Assembly: GCF_018860665.1 (NCBI RefSeq)
Contig: NZ_JAHKPK010000040.1
Span: forward strand, 1-64,000
From: Pacificibacter marinus
GTDB taxonomy: Bacteria > Pseudomonadota > Alphaproteobacteria > Rhodobacterales > Rhodobacteraceae
Direction: 5' to 3'
Length of the DNA stretch: 64,000 bases
Below, one piece after another: positions 44,559 through 53,090 of the stretch. Made by a program: the position numbers and the translations under genes. Positions within the stretch are counted from its first letter, which is position 1. Each line of letters starts with the position of its first letter. Under the pieces are notes generated by a model. That model searched no databases. It was not told the origin of the DNA and saw nothing but the letters and a program-made list of their open reading frames with translations.

Positions 44559-45749
44559 TTATCTGCAGGCATCAAAGCTGTCAGCCACGCCTTGAATCAG
44601 TTTTCCGTAAAAATCAGGGCCAAGATCAATGTCTCGTCCCAATGGATCGATCACACCATTATGTGCTGACGTGCCTTCCAAGATGGTTTTCACAAGCCCC
44701 GCATTGAATTGTGGTTCCGCAAAGACGCAATCGACACCTTCATCTTTGATCATGTGCTGTAACTCTGAAATACGCGCAGGGCTTGGCGCCGCCCCATCGC
44801 TCAAAGAGATCGCCCCCGCCGCGTTGAGGTCAAAACGTGATTCAAAGTAATGATAGGCATCATGGAACACGACAAATTTGAGATCGTGCTCATCTGCCAG
44901 TTGCTCTTGCAGGCGCTCAGTCAGTGCGGTCAGTTGAACAGCTCCTTCAGCGGCGTTTGCGGCATATGTCTGCGCATTTTCGGCATCAAGGTCACTTAGG
45001 ATTTTGGCGATAACATCCAACCATGCAATCGCGTTTTGTGGGTCTAGCCATGCGTGCGGGTCCAGTCCGGTATGGTCGTGGCCATCATGGCCTTCATGCG
45101 CCTCATGATCGTCGTGACCGTGGTCATCATGATCATCATCCGCCGCGTGATCGTCGTGATCGTGGTCATCATGATCTTCATCCGCCTCATGATCGTCGTG
45201 ACCGTGGTCATCATGATCATCATCCGCCGCGTGATCGTCGTGATCGTGGTCATCATGATCTTCATCCGCCGCATGATCGTCGTGATCGTGATCGTCATGG
45301 TGGTCATCTTCCGCGTGATCATCATGATCGTCATGGCCAGCATGATCCGCGTGATCGTCATGGCCAGCATGATCCGCGTGATCATGTGCTTCAAAGGTCG
45401 CCCCCTCACGGAACTCAAGCTTGATGCTCGTCTCTTCCTCGATCAACGGCACAGAAACAGCATTAGGGGCCAGCGTATCAATCGCGCCCCCCAGCCAAGG
45501 CGCCAAAGCATTGCCGGACCAAAACACCACATCAGCCTGCTGCAAGTTTCTCGCTTCAGAAGGCCGCATGGCATAACTATGTGGTGACGCGCTCTGGTCC
45601 ATCAAAAGGGTCGGCTCGCCCAAATCACCCATCACTTGTGCGACCAATGAATGAATAGGTGCAATGTCGGTGGCAACGGTTGGCACCTGCGCCATCACGG
45701 GTGAGGTAGAAAGCATTAGGGCCGCAAAAGCGGAGGTATAGCGTGTCAT
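44559..45749 (-). CDS. znuA: Zinc ABC transporter substrate-binding protein with a long His/Asp-rich insert
   Basis: 396 residues: signal peptide (MTRYTSAFAALMLSTSPVMA), then a cluster A-I metal-binding protein. The zinc ligands can be placed at IAPIHSLV, DPHAWLDP, FHDAYHYF and the acidic FAEPQFN. Between the first two lies an insert of about 105 residues (about 122-226) made almost only of His, Asp, Ala, Glu and Gly, much longer than the usual loop of ZnuA proteins. In this family the loop binds extra zinc in the periplasm and hands it on. The ATG at 45749 has AGGA eight bases upstream. It faces zur across two Zur-like operators. Confidence 0.95.
   Translation of the reverse strand: MTRYTSAFAALMLSTSPVMAQVPTVATDIAPIHSLVAQVMGDLGEPTLLMDQSASPHSYAMRPSEARNLQQADVVFWSGNALAPWLGGAIDTLAPNAVSVPLIEEETSIKLEFREGATFEAHDHADHAGHDDHADHAGHDDHDDHAEDDHHDDHDHDDHAADEDHDDHDHDDHAADDDHDDHGHDDHEADEDHDDHDHDDHAADDDHDDHGHDDHEAHEGHDGHDHTGLDPHAWLDPQNAIAWLDVIAKILSDLDAENAQTYAANAAEGAVQLTALTERLQEQLADEHDLKFVVFHDAYHYFESRFDLNAAGAISLSDGAAPSPARISELQHMIKDEGVDCVFAEPQFNAGLVKTILEGTSAHNGVIDPLGRDIDLGPDFYGKLIQGVADSFDACR
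45101..45268. repeat. Perfect 84-bp tandem duplication inside znuA
   Basis: 45101-45184 and 45185-45268 are identical over all 84 bases, each unit coding for 28 residues of the His/Asp-rich insert. Each unit is itself two diverged 42-bp halves (14 residues). Identity at third codon positions indicates a recent duplication. Confidence 0.9.
45331..45384. repeat. 27-bp tandem repeat inside znuA
   Basis: 45331-45357 and 45358-45384 differ at one base. They encode two copies of a nine-residue DHADHAGHD-type unit at the start of the His-rich insert. Confidence 0.85.
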
Positions 45750-45760
45750 ATCAATCATCC

Positions 45761-45775
45761 TGTTATACTATAACA
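45761..45775. promoter_or_regulatory. Zur-box operator 1 (znuA side)
   Basis: TGTTATACTATAACA is a perfect 7-1-7 palindrome just upstream of znuA. It matches the alphaproteobacterial Zur-box form (GTTATAnTATAAC core). With zinc bound, Zur would repress znuA from here. Confidence 0.85.
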
Positions 45776-45788
45776 CCCGCTTGATATA

Positions 45789-45803
45789 TGTCATAATATA
45801 ACA
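45789..45803. promoter_or_regulatory. Zur-box operator 2 (zur-znuCB side)
   Basis: TGTCATAATATAACA differs from a perfect Zur palindrome at one arm position and lies 28 bases centre-to-centre from operator 1. It probably controls zur-znuC-znuB, giving zur negative autoregulation. Confidence 0.75.
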
Positions 45804-45844
45804 TATCAACCCCAAAATAGTAAGACAGTCATTAAGGAGTGCCC

Positions 45845-46342
45845 ATGCCCCTCAACAGCGACCCCATCGGATTTGCCCACCACGATCACGCCAGTTGCGT
45901 CACCGATGCCGTGGCCTCAGTGGAAGCACGTTGTATCGCTGCTGGATTGCAGTTCACACCTGTGCGCAAACGCGTGTTCGAAATCTTACTCGAAGAACAC
46001 CGTGCTCTCGGAGCTTACGAAATTCTAGATCGCTTGCGTGACGAAGGGCTTGGGTCGCAGCCCCCCGTTGCCTACCGTGCCTTGGACTTTCTCACCAAAC
46101 ATGACTTCGTGCACAAAATAGAACGCCTCAACGCTTTTATCGCCTGCGCCCACCCGCATGAGGTTCATACGCCTGCATTCTTAATCTGCCGCGACTGTAA
46201 TGCTGTGGCCGAAGCCGAAACCAATTTGACACAAGGCCGCTTGGCACAAATTGCATCTGCCACAGGGTTTATCATTGAACGCGCTATTTTAGAGGCCGAA
46301 GGTCTTTGCCCCAATTGCATCCCCAAAAGTGAACCTGCCTGA
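45845..46342 (+). CDS. zur: Zinc uptake regulator (Fur family)
   Basis: 165 residues. A His-rich start (GFAHHDHASC) is followed by the winged-helix DNA-binding domain (TPVRKRVFEILLEEH, YEILDRL, QPPVAYRALDFL) and a dimerisation domain with two CxxC pairs, CRDC and CPNC, that hold the structural zinc. The Zur assignment rests on the neighbouring znu genes and the operators. The ATG at 45845 has AAGGAG five bases upstream; its stop overlaps the znuC start (TGATG). Confidence 0.93.
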   Translation: MPLNSDPIGFAHHDHASCVTDAVASVEARCIAAGLQFTPVRKRVFEILLEEHRALGAYEILDRLRDEGLGSQPPVAYRALDFLTKHDFVHKIERLNAFIACAHPHEVHTPAFLICRDCNAVAEAETNLTQGRLAQIASATGFIIERAILEAEGLCPNCIPKSEPA

Positions 46343-47130
46343 TGTCCGACACGCTTATTTCTCTCAAAAACGTCTGCGTTCACATCGGGGCGAAAGTCGC
46401 GCTTCATGATGTAAATTTGGCGATCAAATCTGGCGAAATCGTTACTGTTGTCGGCCCGAACGGGTCAGGCAAATCCACCCTATTGCGCACGCTCGTGAGC
46501 GCGATCAAACCCACGGGCGGCCAGATCACCCGCATGCCAAATTTGCGAATAGGCTACGTGCCGCAAAAGCTGCACATTGATCCGACGCTGCCCCTCACCG
46601 TGCGTCGGTTCCTCAGTCTCCCACGCCGCGTCAATGACGCCGTGGCCGAAAAAGCGCTTAATGATGCTGGTGCAGGTGATCTCGGAAAACGCCAGATGAC
46701 TGGCCTATCGGGCGGGCAATTCCAACGCGTCTTACTTGCGCGTGCCCTGCTCAACGATCCGCATATTTTAATTTTGGATGAGGCGACACAAGGCCTCGAT
46801 CAACCGGGATCTGCTGATTTTTACGCTCAAATCGCGCAAGTCCGCCAAAACTTCGGCTGTGCTGTGTTGATGGTCAGCCATGAATTGCATGTCGTGATGG
46901 CTGCCTCGGATCGCGTGATCTGCTTGAACGGTCATATTTGCTGTGAAGGTGCGCCAGAAATTGTGGCCTCAGCCCCTGAGTATCGCGCCCTGTTTGGCTC
47001 AGGCACCCAAGGTGCCTTGGCCCTGTACCGCCATGAGCATTCACACACACATGATGAAACTTGCGCGCATGATCACGCGCAGAGCCATCACAACGAAAAC
47101 AGCCACGACAACTCTGAGGCCACATTATGA
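46342..47130 (+). CDS. znuC: Zinc ABC transporter ATP-binding protein
   Basis: 262 residues with a complete ABC ATPase: Walker A GPNGSGKST, signature LSGGQFQRV, Walker B ILILDEATQ and the switch His in VSHELHV. A roughly 30-residue His/Asn-rich C-terminal tail (HEHSHTHDETCAHDHAQSHH) could bind zinc on the cytosolic face. It drives import with ZnuB and ZnuA; its end overlaps the znuB start. Confidence 0.95.
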   Translation: MSDTLISLKNVCVHIGAKVALHDVNLAIKSGEIVTVVGPNGSGKSTLLRTLVSAIKPTGGQITRMPNLRIGYVPQKLHIDPTLPLTVRRFLSLPRRVNDAVAEKALNDAGAGDLGKRQMTGLSGGQFQRVLLARALLNDPHILILDEATQGLDQPGSADFYAQIAQVRQNFGCAVLMVSHELHVVMAASDRVICLNGHICCEGAPEIVASAPEYRALFGSGTQGALALYRHEHSHTHDETCAHDHAQSHHNENSHDNSEATL

Positions 47131-47930
47131 CCCTGCTTGATGATTTTATGGTCCGCTCCACCCTTGCTGGGCTTGGTGTGGTTCTGGCTGCTGCACCTTT
47201 GGGCTGTTTTGTTGTCTGGCGACGTATGGCCTATTTCGGCGATGCCACCGCCCATGCGTCGATTTTGGGCGTGGCGCTGGCTTTGGCCTTCAACGTGTCC
47301 ATTCTGGGTGGCGTATTGTCCGTCGCCTTAATCATGGCCTTAACTGTCTCTGCCTTAGGCGGGCGCGGCTATGCAATGGACACGCTGCTTGGCGTCATGG
47401 CGCACAGCTCGTTGGCGTTCGGCCTTGTGGCGGTTTCGTTCATTGATGGCGTGCGCGTTGATTTGATGGCCTATCTGTTTGGCGACATTTTGGCTGTTGG
47501 GCGCGTTGACCTGCTGGTGATTTGGGGGGGCGCGGCTTTGGTCTTGTTGTTGCTGCTTGCACGTTGGTCAGCGCTGTTGACCTCGACATTGAACCCTGAT
47601 TTGGCGAGTGCAGCAGGCATTTCGCCTCGTCGCGAGCAACTTATCCTGTCGCTGGCACTTGCCATGGTTGTCGCCGTCGCGATCAAAGTGGTGGGCGTTT
47701 TACTCATCGCTGCGATGTTGCTTATTCCGGCAGCCGCCGCGCGACCCTTTGCGCGCACGCCCGAACGCATGGCATTGATCGCTGTGGTGATTGGCGCTGT
47801 TTCGGTCTTATCGGGCATCCAATTGGCATTTCAATTTGATTCTCCCACAGGGCCGACCATTGTATGTGTCGCAGCCGTGTTATTTTGCGCAGCCAGTGTC
47901 ATGGATTTTCTACGCGCAAATCGCATTTAG
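47127..47930 (+). CDS. znuB: Zinc ABC transporter permease
   Basis: A 267-residue ABC-3 family permease with about eight membrane helices; characteristic parts are VWRRMAYFGDATAHASILG and LLIAAMLLIPAAAARPFARTP. It forms the inner-membrane channel of the ZnuABC importer. The start overlaps the znuC stop (ATGA). Its stop codon is two bases from the modC stop on the other strand; no terminator is visible between them. Confidence 0.95.
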   Translation: MTLLDDFMVRSTLAGLGVVLAAAPLGCFVVWRRMAYFGDATAHASILGVALALAFNVSILGGVLSVALIMALTVSALGGRGYAMDTLLGVMAHSSLAFGLVAVSFIDGVRVDLMAYLFGDILAVGRVDLLVIWGGAALVLLLLLARWSALLTSTLNPDLASAAGISPRREQLILSLALAMVVAVAIKVVGVLLIAAMLLIPAAAARPFARTPERMALIAVVIGAVSVLSGIQLAFQFDSPTGPTIVCVAAVLFCAASVMDFLRANRI

Positions 47931-47932
47931 GC

Positions 47933-49006
47933 TTAGGTATCTGAGGCAATAGCCACGGTTTTCACGATAGCGAAACAAGGCACACCAACATCCAATGCCA
48001 TCGCAGAAACGGACCGTCGCGTCACCCGTGCAAGCACAGCGCCTGCGCGGGTAGACACTGTGACAATAGCGCTGGATGCACCAGTGTCTTGGATCGCCTC
48101 AACCCTGCCCGCAACGATATTAAGCGCCGACAGCCCCGACGGCCGCGTTGTCGCCAACATGACATCAGAGGCAGGCAATCGCACCCGCAGATTCGTACCG
48201 ATGTCCGCCTTCACATGCGGCAAGAAATATGAATCGCCGCTCGCATCAAGTTCCGTCAAACCGTCTTGGTGATGCGCTTTGATTCGCACATTCAAAACCG
48301 CACCGACTTGACCAACGCCCATGGGCATCGTCGTCGGATCGGCCAACACATCAAGCGCGGGGCCTTTGCGAAGAACCTTGCCCCCTTCAAGCGCAACCAC
48401 AGTGGTGGCCAAGCGCGCGACCTCATTGGCGGAATGACTAACATAGATGATCGGAATTCCGGTCTCATCACGGATACGTTCAAAATAGGGCAGGATCTCA
48501 GCTTTGCGCGCAGCATCCAAGGACGCCAGAGGTTCATCTGCAAGGATCAATTGCGGATCGGCTAAAAGCGCCCGCCCGATAGCAACCCGTTGTTTTTCGC
48601 CGCCCGATAATCCGAGTGGCCTGCGATCAAGCAGATCGCCAATGCCCAACATTTCGATGACCCGCTCACGCTGCACCGTATCAATGCCACGCCTTGCAGC
48701 CCGCGCACCATAATCCAAATTGCGCGTGACAGTGAGATGTGGAAAGAGACGGCTGTCTTGGAAAATATATCCCAATTTACGTTTGTAAGCGGGCATAAAA
48801 ATGCCTGCACCACTGTCTTGCAGCACCTGTTCATCAATGGAAATTTTGGCATTATCTGGCCGTATCAATCCAGAAACGGCATTGATGATCGTGCTCTTGC
48901 CCGAGCCTGAGCGCCCATACAAAACAGTTAAGCCTTTAGGAACTTCAAAGGACACGTCCAACGCGAAACCGTCAAAGCTATGCTGAATCGAGATAGACAA
49001 ACTCAT
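47933..49006 (-). CDS. modC: Molybdate ABC transporter ATP-binding protein
   Basis: 357 residues: an ABC ATPase (Walker A LYGRSGSGKST, signature LSGGEKQRV, Walker B LILADEPLASLD) followed by a C-terminal MOP (molybdopterin/molybdate-binding) domain at about 290-355 (SALNIVAGRVEAIQ, VTVSTRAGAVLARVTRRS). It powers ModB. Its start overlaps the modB stop by four bases. Confidence 0.94.
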   Translation of the reverse strand: MSLSISIQHSFDGFALDVSFEVPKGLTVLYGRSGSGKSTIINAVSGLIRPDNAKISIDEQVLQDSGAGIFMPAYKRKLGYIFQDSRLFPHLTVTRNLDYGARAARRGIDTVQRERVIEMLGIGDLLDRRPLGLSGGEKQRVAIGRALLADPQLILADEPLASLDAARKAEILPYFERIRDETGIPIIYVSHSANEVARLATTVVALEGGKVLRKGPALDVLADPTTMPMGVGQVGAVLNVRIKAHHQDGLTELDASGDSYFLPHVKADIGTNLRVRLPASDVMLATTRPSGLSALNIVAGRVEAIQDTGASSAIVTVSTRAGAVLARVTRRSVSAMALDVGVPCFAIVKTVAIASDT

Positions 49007-49698
49007 ACGCCAGTCATCCGCTTCATAGTCCGGCGCGCCAGCACTTCAGACAAGAGCAAGGCTCCCATCGCCAACACGACCGACACGAGGACCAATCTCA
49101 ATGCTGCGTTTTCTTGACCTGGCACCTGCAAAAGCGCGTAAATCGCCGAAGGCACCGTTTGCGTTTGCCCCGGAACTGCGGACACAAATGTAATTGTCGC
49201 GCCAAATTCACCCAAAGCTTTGGCAAACCCCAGAACAGTTCCCGCCAAAATGCCCGGCACAGATAGGGGCAAGGTGATGGTCAAGAAAATCCACACAGGC
49301 GACGCCCCCAAAGTGGCCCCAGCCTGTTCCAATTTTGGATCAACCGCTTCCAACGACAATCTGATCGCCCGCACCATCAAAGGAAAGGCCATAATGGCGG
49401 CAGCCAATGCGGCCCCTGTCCAGCGAAAGGCGAAAACAAGACCCCAATCTTGCAAAAAGGCCCCGACAGGCCCGCGCGTGCCAAAGACCACGAGCAGCAA
49501 ATATCCCGTCACCACGGGCGGCAAGACCAAAGGCAAATGCACAAGCCCGTTCAAAAACTGTTTGCCGAAAAAATCCCAACGCGCCAATGCATAGGCCGCA
49601 GTTAGAGCCAAAGGCAGACTGAACAAAGTTGCCACGAAAGACACTTTGATCGACAGCGCTATCGCTTGCCATTCTGCGGGCGAAAAGTCCAAAAGCAT
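49003..49698 (-). CDS. modB: Molybdate ABC transporter permease
   Basis: A 231-residue inner-membrane permease with five or six helices. The ABC-coupling EAA-like loop is LSLEAVDPKLEQAGATLGAS, and GEFGATITFVSAVPGQTQT is the ModB-specific end. The start overlaps the modA stop by one base... the three mod genes are thus one coupled unit. Confidence 0.94.
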   Translation of the reverse strand: MLLDFSPAEWQAIALSIKVSFVATLFSLPLALTAAYALARWDFFGKQFLNGLVHLPLVLPPVVTGYLLLVVFGTRGPVGAFLQDWGLVFAFRWTGAALAAAIMAFPLMVRAIRLSLEAVDPKLEQAGATLGASPVWIFLTITLPLSVPGILAGTVLGFAKALGEFGATITFVSAVPGQTQTVPSAIYALLQVPGQENAALRLVLVSVVLAMGALLLSEVLARRTMKRMTGV

Positions 49699-50471
49699 CA
49701 GTGATCCACGTTCCCGAACCCATGCTCATCAAAAATCGCGCGGGCCTCTGGTGACGCAAGATATGCAGCGAATTCAGACGCCGCCACTGTCGCGGGCGCG
49801 ATCACAGCGGCGGGATAAACGATGGGAGCATGGCTGGCCTGAGGAAACTGCGCAACAACGGATACACGCGCTTCGCTTAGTGCATCTGTTGCGTAGACAA
49901 TCCCCAATGGAGCCTCGCCCCGCGCCACCAAAGCCAAGGCACTCCGCACATTATCTGTTTGTGCAACATGCGTCGACAGGCTGTCCCAAAGCCCCAAGTT
50001 GACCAATGCCGACTTGCCGTAAATGCCCGCAGGCACGGCCTCGACAAACCCCATCGCCATAGGGCCTGCTTCAAGCAGACCAACAAAATCGATGTCATCG
50101 ATCGACGTTTTTGGCATGTCCGCATCTTTAGGTACGATCAGCACAAGTTGGTTGGTCAACAAAGTGACACGGCTATCTGCGTCAAGCAGACCTTCAGTGG
50201 CAAGCTGGTCCATCCAATCGGTATTGGCACTGATAAAGACATTGGCGGGTGCGCCCCGTTCGATTTGGCGCGCAAGAGCTGACGAGCTCGCGAAAGACAG
50301 CAATACCTTATGATCAGATACGAGTTCGAACTCTATCGCGACGTCATCCAAAGCTGCTTTAAGACTGGCGGCTGCGAACACCGTCACAGTGTCAGCCTGC
50401 GCTGATCCCAGCCCTGCCAGCAGAACACAGGCAGCACCTTGTATCACAGAACAGATGAAACGTATGGGCAT
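49698..50471 (-). CDS. modA: Molybdate-binding periplasmic protein
   Basis: 257 residues with a signal peptide (cleavage near SAQADTV) and the ModA fold: VFAAASLKAALDDVA at the N-terminus and the anion-binding FASSSALARQIERGAP. It captures molybdate (or tungstate) for ModBC, feeding the cofactor genes moaB, moaD and moaE elsewhere in the window. I looked for a ModE operator upstream and found none. Confidence 0.94.
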   Translation of the reverse strand: MPIRFICSVIQGAACVLLAGLGSAQADTVTVFAAASLKAALDDVAIEFELVSDHKVLLSFASSSALARQIERGAPANVFISANTDWMDQLATEGLLDADSRVTLLTNQLVLIVPKDADMPKTSIDDIDFVGLLEAGPMAMGFVEAVPAGIYGKSALVNLGLWDSLSTHVAQTDNVRSALALVARGEAPLGIVYATDALSEARVSVVAQFPQASHAPIVYPAAVIAPATVAASEFAAYLASPEARAIFDEHGFGNVDH

Positions 50472-50757
50472 AAACCCCCTAGTCGTAGTTGCACGGCATC
50501 ATTGCCTATCACTACATCACAAGCCAAAGGGCTGCAAAGCAAGGCCTATTTACAAATGACCTCGGTCGACGACGAGAAAACACATGCAGTGAAGTTAGTG
50601 CCTTAAGGCCCAAGATCGCCGCTCCCACAAGATTTAAAGTTTTCGCCCTATGAATCACAATACCTGCGCAGTAACATTGCGCCGATACCGATCATCAAGA
50701 CGAACACTTCACTCTTTTACTTTTCCTGCTGTGCAGCTGCTGAGGACGCATTCGAAG
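50472..50757. other. 286-bp divergent intergenic region
   Basis: It separates modA (minus) from the 68-residue gene (plus). Promoters for both must lie here, but no ModE-type palindrome, riboswitch-like fold or small gene was recognised. Confidence 0.45.
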
Positions 50758-50964
50758 ATGAAACAAGTGCCTAAAGAAACGACCGACGATGCCTTGATCC
50801 GTGAATTTTTGGAAAAAGGCGGCAGTATCAGCAAGGGCAAAACCAAGCCCATGCCAAATGAACTTCGCATCAGTAACAACGCTTGGAACACCAAGCTGAC
50901 CAAAGAAGAAAAAGCGTCTATGGCCGCGCCGACTGGGCCTGTTCCTAAAATTCCTAAGAAATAA
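50758..50964 (+). CDS. Conserved small basic protein of unknown function
   Basis: 68 residues: MKQVPKETTDDALIREFLEK followed by a Lys-rich part, KGKTKPMPNELRISNNAWN, and ending VPKIPKK. It has no membrane helix or cysteine. Similar short proteins are, as I recall, common next to other genes in roseobacters; function unknown. The ATG at 50758 is chosen because the upstream in-frame part does not look like protein. A strong terminator follows. Confidence 0.75.
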   Translation: MKQVPKETTDDALIREFLEKGGSISKGKTKPMPNELRISNNAWNTKLTKEEKASMAAPTGPVPKIPKK

Positions 50965-50992
50965 GGCCACTAGGTATTAGGTTTACGAACAG

Positions 50993-51025
50993 AAAAAAGC
51001 CGAGCATTTGACTGCTCGGCTTTTT
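50993..51025. terminator. Bidirectional terminator
   Basis: AAAAAGCCGAGCA and TGCTCGGCTTTTT form a perfect 13-bp stem around TTTGAC. It ends the 68-residue gene on the plus strand and the DEAD-box helicase gene on the minus strand. Confidence 0.9.
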
Positions 51026-51047
51026 CATTTAGTTCAGCGCAGGCGGT

Positions 51048-53090
51048 TTAGCCTTTGCGTTTTGGGGCCGCAGCACCACCCTTAGGCTTGCCGTATTTCG
51101 CAGCAGGCTTGCCGCCAGCTGGTTTGCCACCGCTTGGCTTACCCGCATAAGGTTTACCGCCACCAGGCTTGCCAGCACCAGCCGGTTTCTTGCTGTACAC
51201 ACGTTTGGAAGGATCGCCTGCCCCAGCGGCAAATGATTTCTTCTCGTAAGGCTTTTTCGCTTTGTCGCTCACAGCGCCATCGCGAGTTGGGTCTTCGAAC
51301 TTTTTCTTAAATGGCTTTTTCTCGTAAGGTTTTTTGTCGCCATCTGCGGATTTCGCATAGGGCTTTTTATCGCCATACTCTTTTTTCGCATAAGGCTTTT
51401 TGTCGCCAAACGATTTCTTTTCATACGGTTTTTTATCGCCGAATGATTTCTTTTCGTATGGCTTTTTCTCAAATGGCTTTTTGCCACCACCAGAACGATC
51501 ACCACCCAAGTCAGGCATCGTCGCCAAACGGGTCGCTTTCACGTTTTCTTCCAAAATACCGTTATCAAGCGCAGCTTCAAAACCATCTGCAGCAGCTTCT
51601 TTCAACTCAACAAAGCTCTGTGTGTCGCGAATACGGATCGCGCCGATAGAGGTTTTGTCGATGTTGCCAGCACGACAAACCAACGGCAAAAGCCAACGCG
51701 GCTCTGCACGATCATCACGACCAACAGACAGGGCGAACCAAACAGATTTGCCAAAGTCTTCGCGTTGTGCACGCTCTGGACGTTCACCTGGCTTTGGTGC
51801 AGGACCGAGTTCCTCTGGCGCGGACACGCCAGCACGATACAAACGCAAGTACGCTGCAGCGATTTTCTCTGGCGAATGCATTTCCAGCATTTTGGCTGCA
51901 AACACGGCCTCTTTTTCAGACGGTTCAGCCATCAATGCCTCATCTGTCAAAAGCTTCTCTTCGTCTTTCGCCAAAATCATCTCTGCGCTTGGCGCCTCAA
52001 CCCATTCAGCCTGCAATTTGGCCCAGCCAAGCAAACGTGTGGCTTTGGATTTCATCTTTGGCGGAACGATCAGCGCAGAAATCCCTTTGCGACCAGCACG
52101 ACCCGTACGGCCAGAACGGTGCAACAAAGTTTCGGCATTGGTTGGCAATTCAGCGTGAATAACCAATTCCAAGTTCGGCAAATCAATCCCGCGCGCAGCA
52201 ACGTCAGTCGCCACACAAACACGCGCACGACCATCGCGCATGGCTTGCAAAGCATGCGAGCGCTCAGATTGGCTCAACTCACCAGACAGGCAGACAACCG
52301 AAAAACCACGGTTGGCAAAACGGGCTGTCAAACGCGCCACAGAAGCACGGGTGTTGGCAAACACGATGGCGTTTTCCGCATCATGGTAACGCAACATATT
52401 GATAATAGCGTTTTCTTCGTCACGCGGAGATACTGACAGGGCTTGGTAAGAGATATCAGCGTGCTGTTTGGCACCAGCAGCAGTGTTCACACGCACAGCG
52501 TCACGTTGATATTGCTTGGCCAATTTCGCGATCATCGCAGGCACAGTGGCCGAGAACATCAAGGTGCGACGCTCGACGGGCGCCTCGCCCAACATGAATT
52601 CCAAGTCTTCGCGAAACCCCAGATCAAGCATCTCATCAGCTTCATCAAGAATAATCGCGCGCAAGCCCGACATATCCAAAGAGCCGCGCTGAATGTGATC
52701 CCGCAAACGGCCCGGCGTGCCGACAACGATATGCGCGCCACGTTCAAGGGTGCGTTTCTCATCACGGTAGTCCATGCCACCCACACAAGACGCCAATTTC
52801 GCGCCTGCTTTGGCGTAAAGCCATTCAAGTTCGCGTTTCACTTGGAACGCCAATTCGCGGGTCGGCGCGATAACCAAGGCCATCGGTGCCTCGGCACGAT
52901 CAAAACGTTCTGCCTCGCCCAAAAGAGTGTGCGCGATGGCCAAACCGAAACCAACAGTTTTGCCTGAGCCGGTTTGCGCAGAGACCAAAAGATCCGCGTC
53001 TTGCAACGCAGGATCGTTCACCGCCTCTTGGACTGGGGTGAGGGTGTCATAGCCGCGCTCGGCAAGGGCGTCGGAAAGGGCTGTAATCAT
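51048..53090 (-). CDS. DEAD-box RNA helicase with repetitive basic tail
   Basis: 680 residues. The helicase core has the Q motif (LTPVQEAV), Walker A SAQTGSGKT, PTRELA, GTPGRLRDH, DEADEMLDLGF, SAT and HRSGRTGRAGRKG. A DbpA-like RNA-binding domain follows (about 455-530, PRWLLPLVCRAG, IGAIRIRDTQSFVEL). The last 140 residues are low-complexity: 12-residue repeats around KKPYEKKSFGDK, then Gly/Lys/Pro-rich repeats. It resembles CsdA/DeaD helicases that remodel rRNA and mRNA, often in the cold. No Shine-Dalgarno is visible before the ATG at 53090; the frame is open 177 bases upstream but without similarity. Confidence 0.92.
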   Translation of the reverse strand: MITALSDALAERGYDTLTPVQEAVNDPALQDADLLVSAQTGSGKTVGFGLAIAHTLLGEAERFDRAEAPMALVIAPTRELAFQVKRELEWLYAKAGAKLASCVGGMDYRDEKRTLERGAHIVVGTPGRLRDHIQRGSLDMSGLRAIILDEADEMLDLGFREDLEFMLGEAPVERRTLMFSATVPAMIAKLAKQYQRDAVRVNTAAGAKQHADISYQALSVSPRDEENAIINMLRYHDAENAIVFANTRASVARLTARFANRGFSVVCLSGELSQSERSHALQAMRDGRARVCVATDVAARGIDLPNLELVIHAELPTNAETLLHRSGRTGRAGRKGISALIVPPKMKSKATRLLGWAKLQAEWVEAPSAEMILAKDEEKLLTDEALMAEPSEKEAVFAAKMLEMHSPEKIAAAYLRLYRAGVSAPEELGPAPKPGERPERAQREDFGKSVWFALSVGRDDRAEPRWLLPLVCRAGNIDKTSIGAIRIRDTQSFVELKEAAADGFEAALDNGILEENVKATRLATMPDLGGDRSGGGKKPFEKKPYEKKSFGDKKPYEKKSFGDKKPYAKKEYGDKKPYAKSADGDKKPYEKKPFKKKFEDPTRDGAVSDKAKKPYEKKSFAAGAGDPSKRVYSKKPAGAGKPGGGKPYAGKPSGGKPAGGKPAAKYGKPKGGAAAPKRKG
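51311..51483. repeat. 36-bp imperfect tandem repeats in the helicase gene
   Basis: Five or so degenerate 36-bp units encode the repeated KKPYEKKSFGDK-like dodecapeptides of the helicase tail. Copies differ at several bases, so this array is older than the znuA duplication. Confidence 0.75.

Noticed and set aside
45072-45400. Repeat array that could look like a CRISPR or satellite
   Set aside because: The repeats are contiguous, have no spacers and encode in-frame His/Asp-rich peptide of znuA.
45023-45587. Open frames on the plus strand opposite the znuA repeats
   Set aside because: They are low-complexity mirror images of the His codons on the coding strand, with no ribosome-binding site and no protein-like composition.
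50472-50650. ModE operator or Moco riboswitch upstream of modA
   Set aside because: No TATA-rich ModE-type palindrome and no conserved Moco RNA features were seen.
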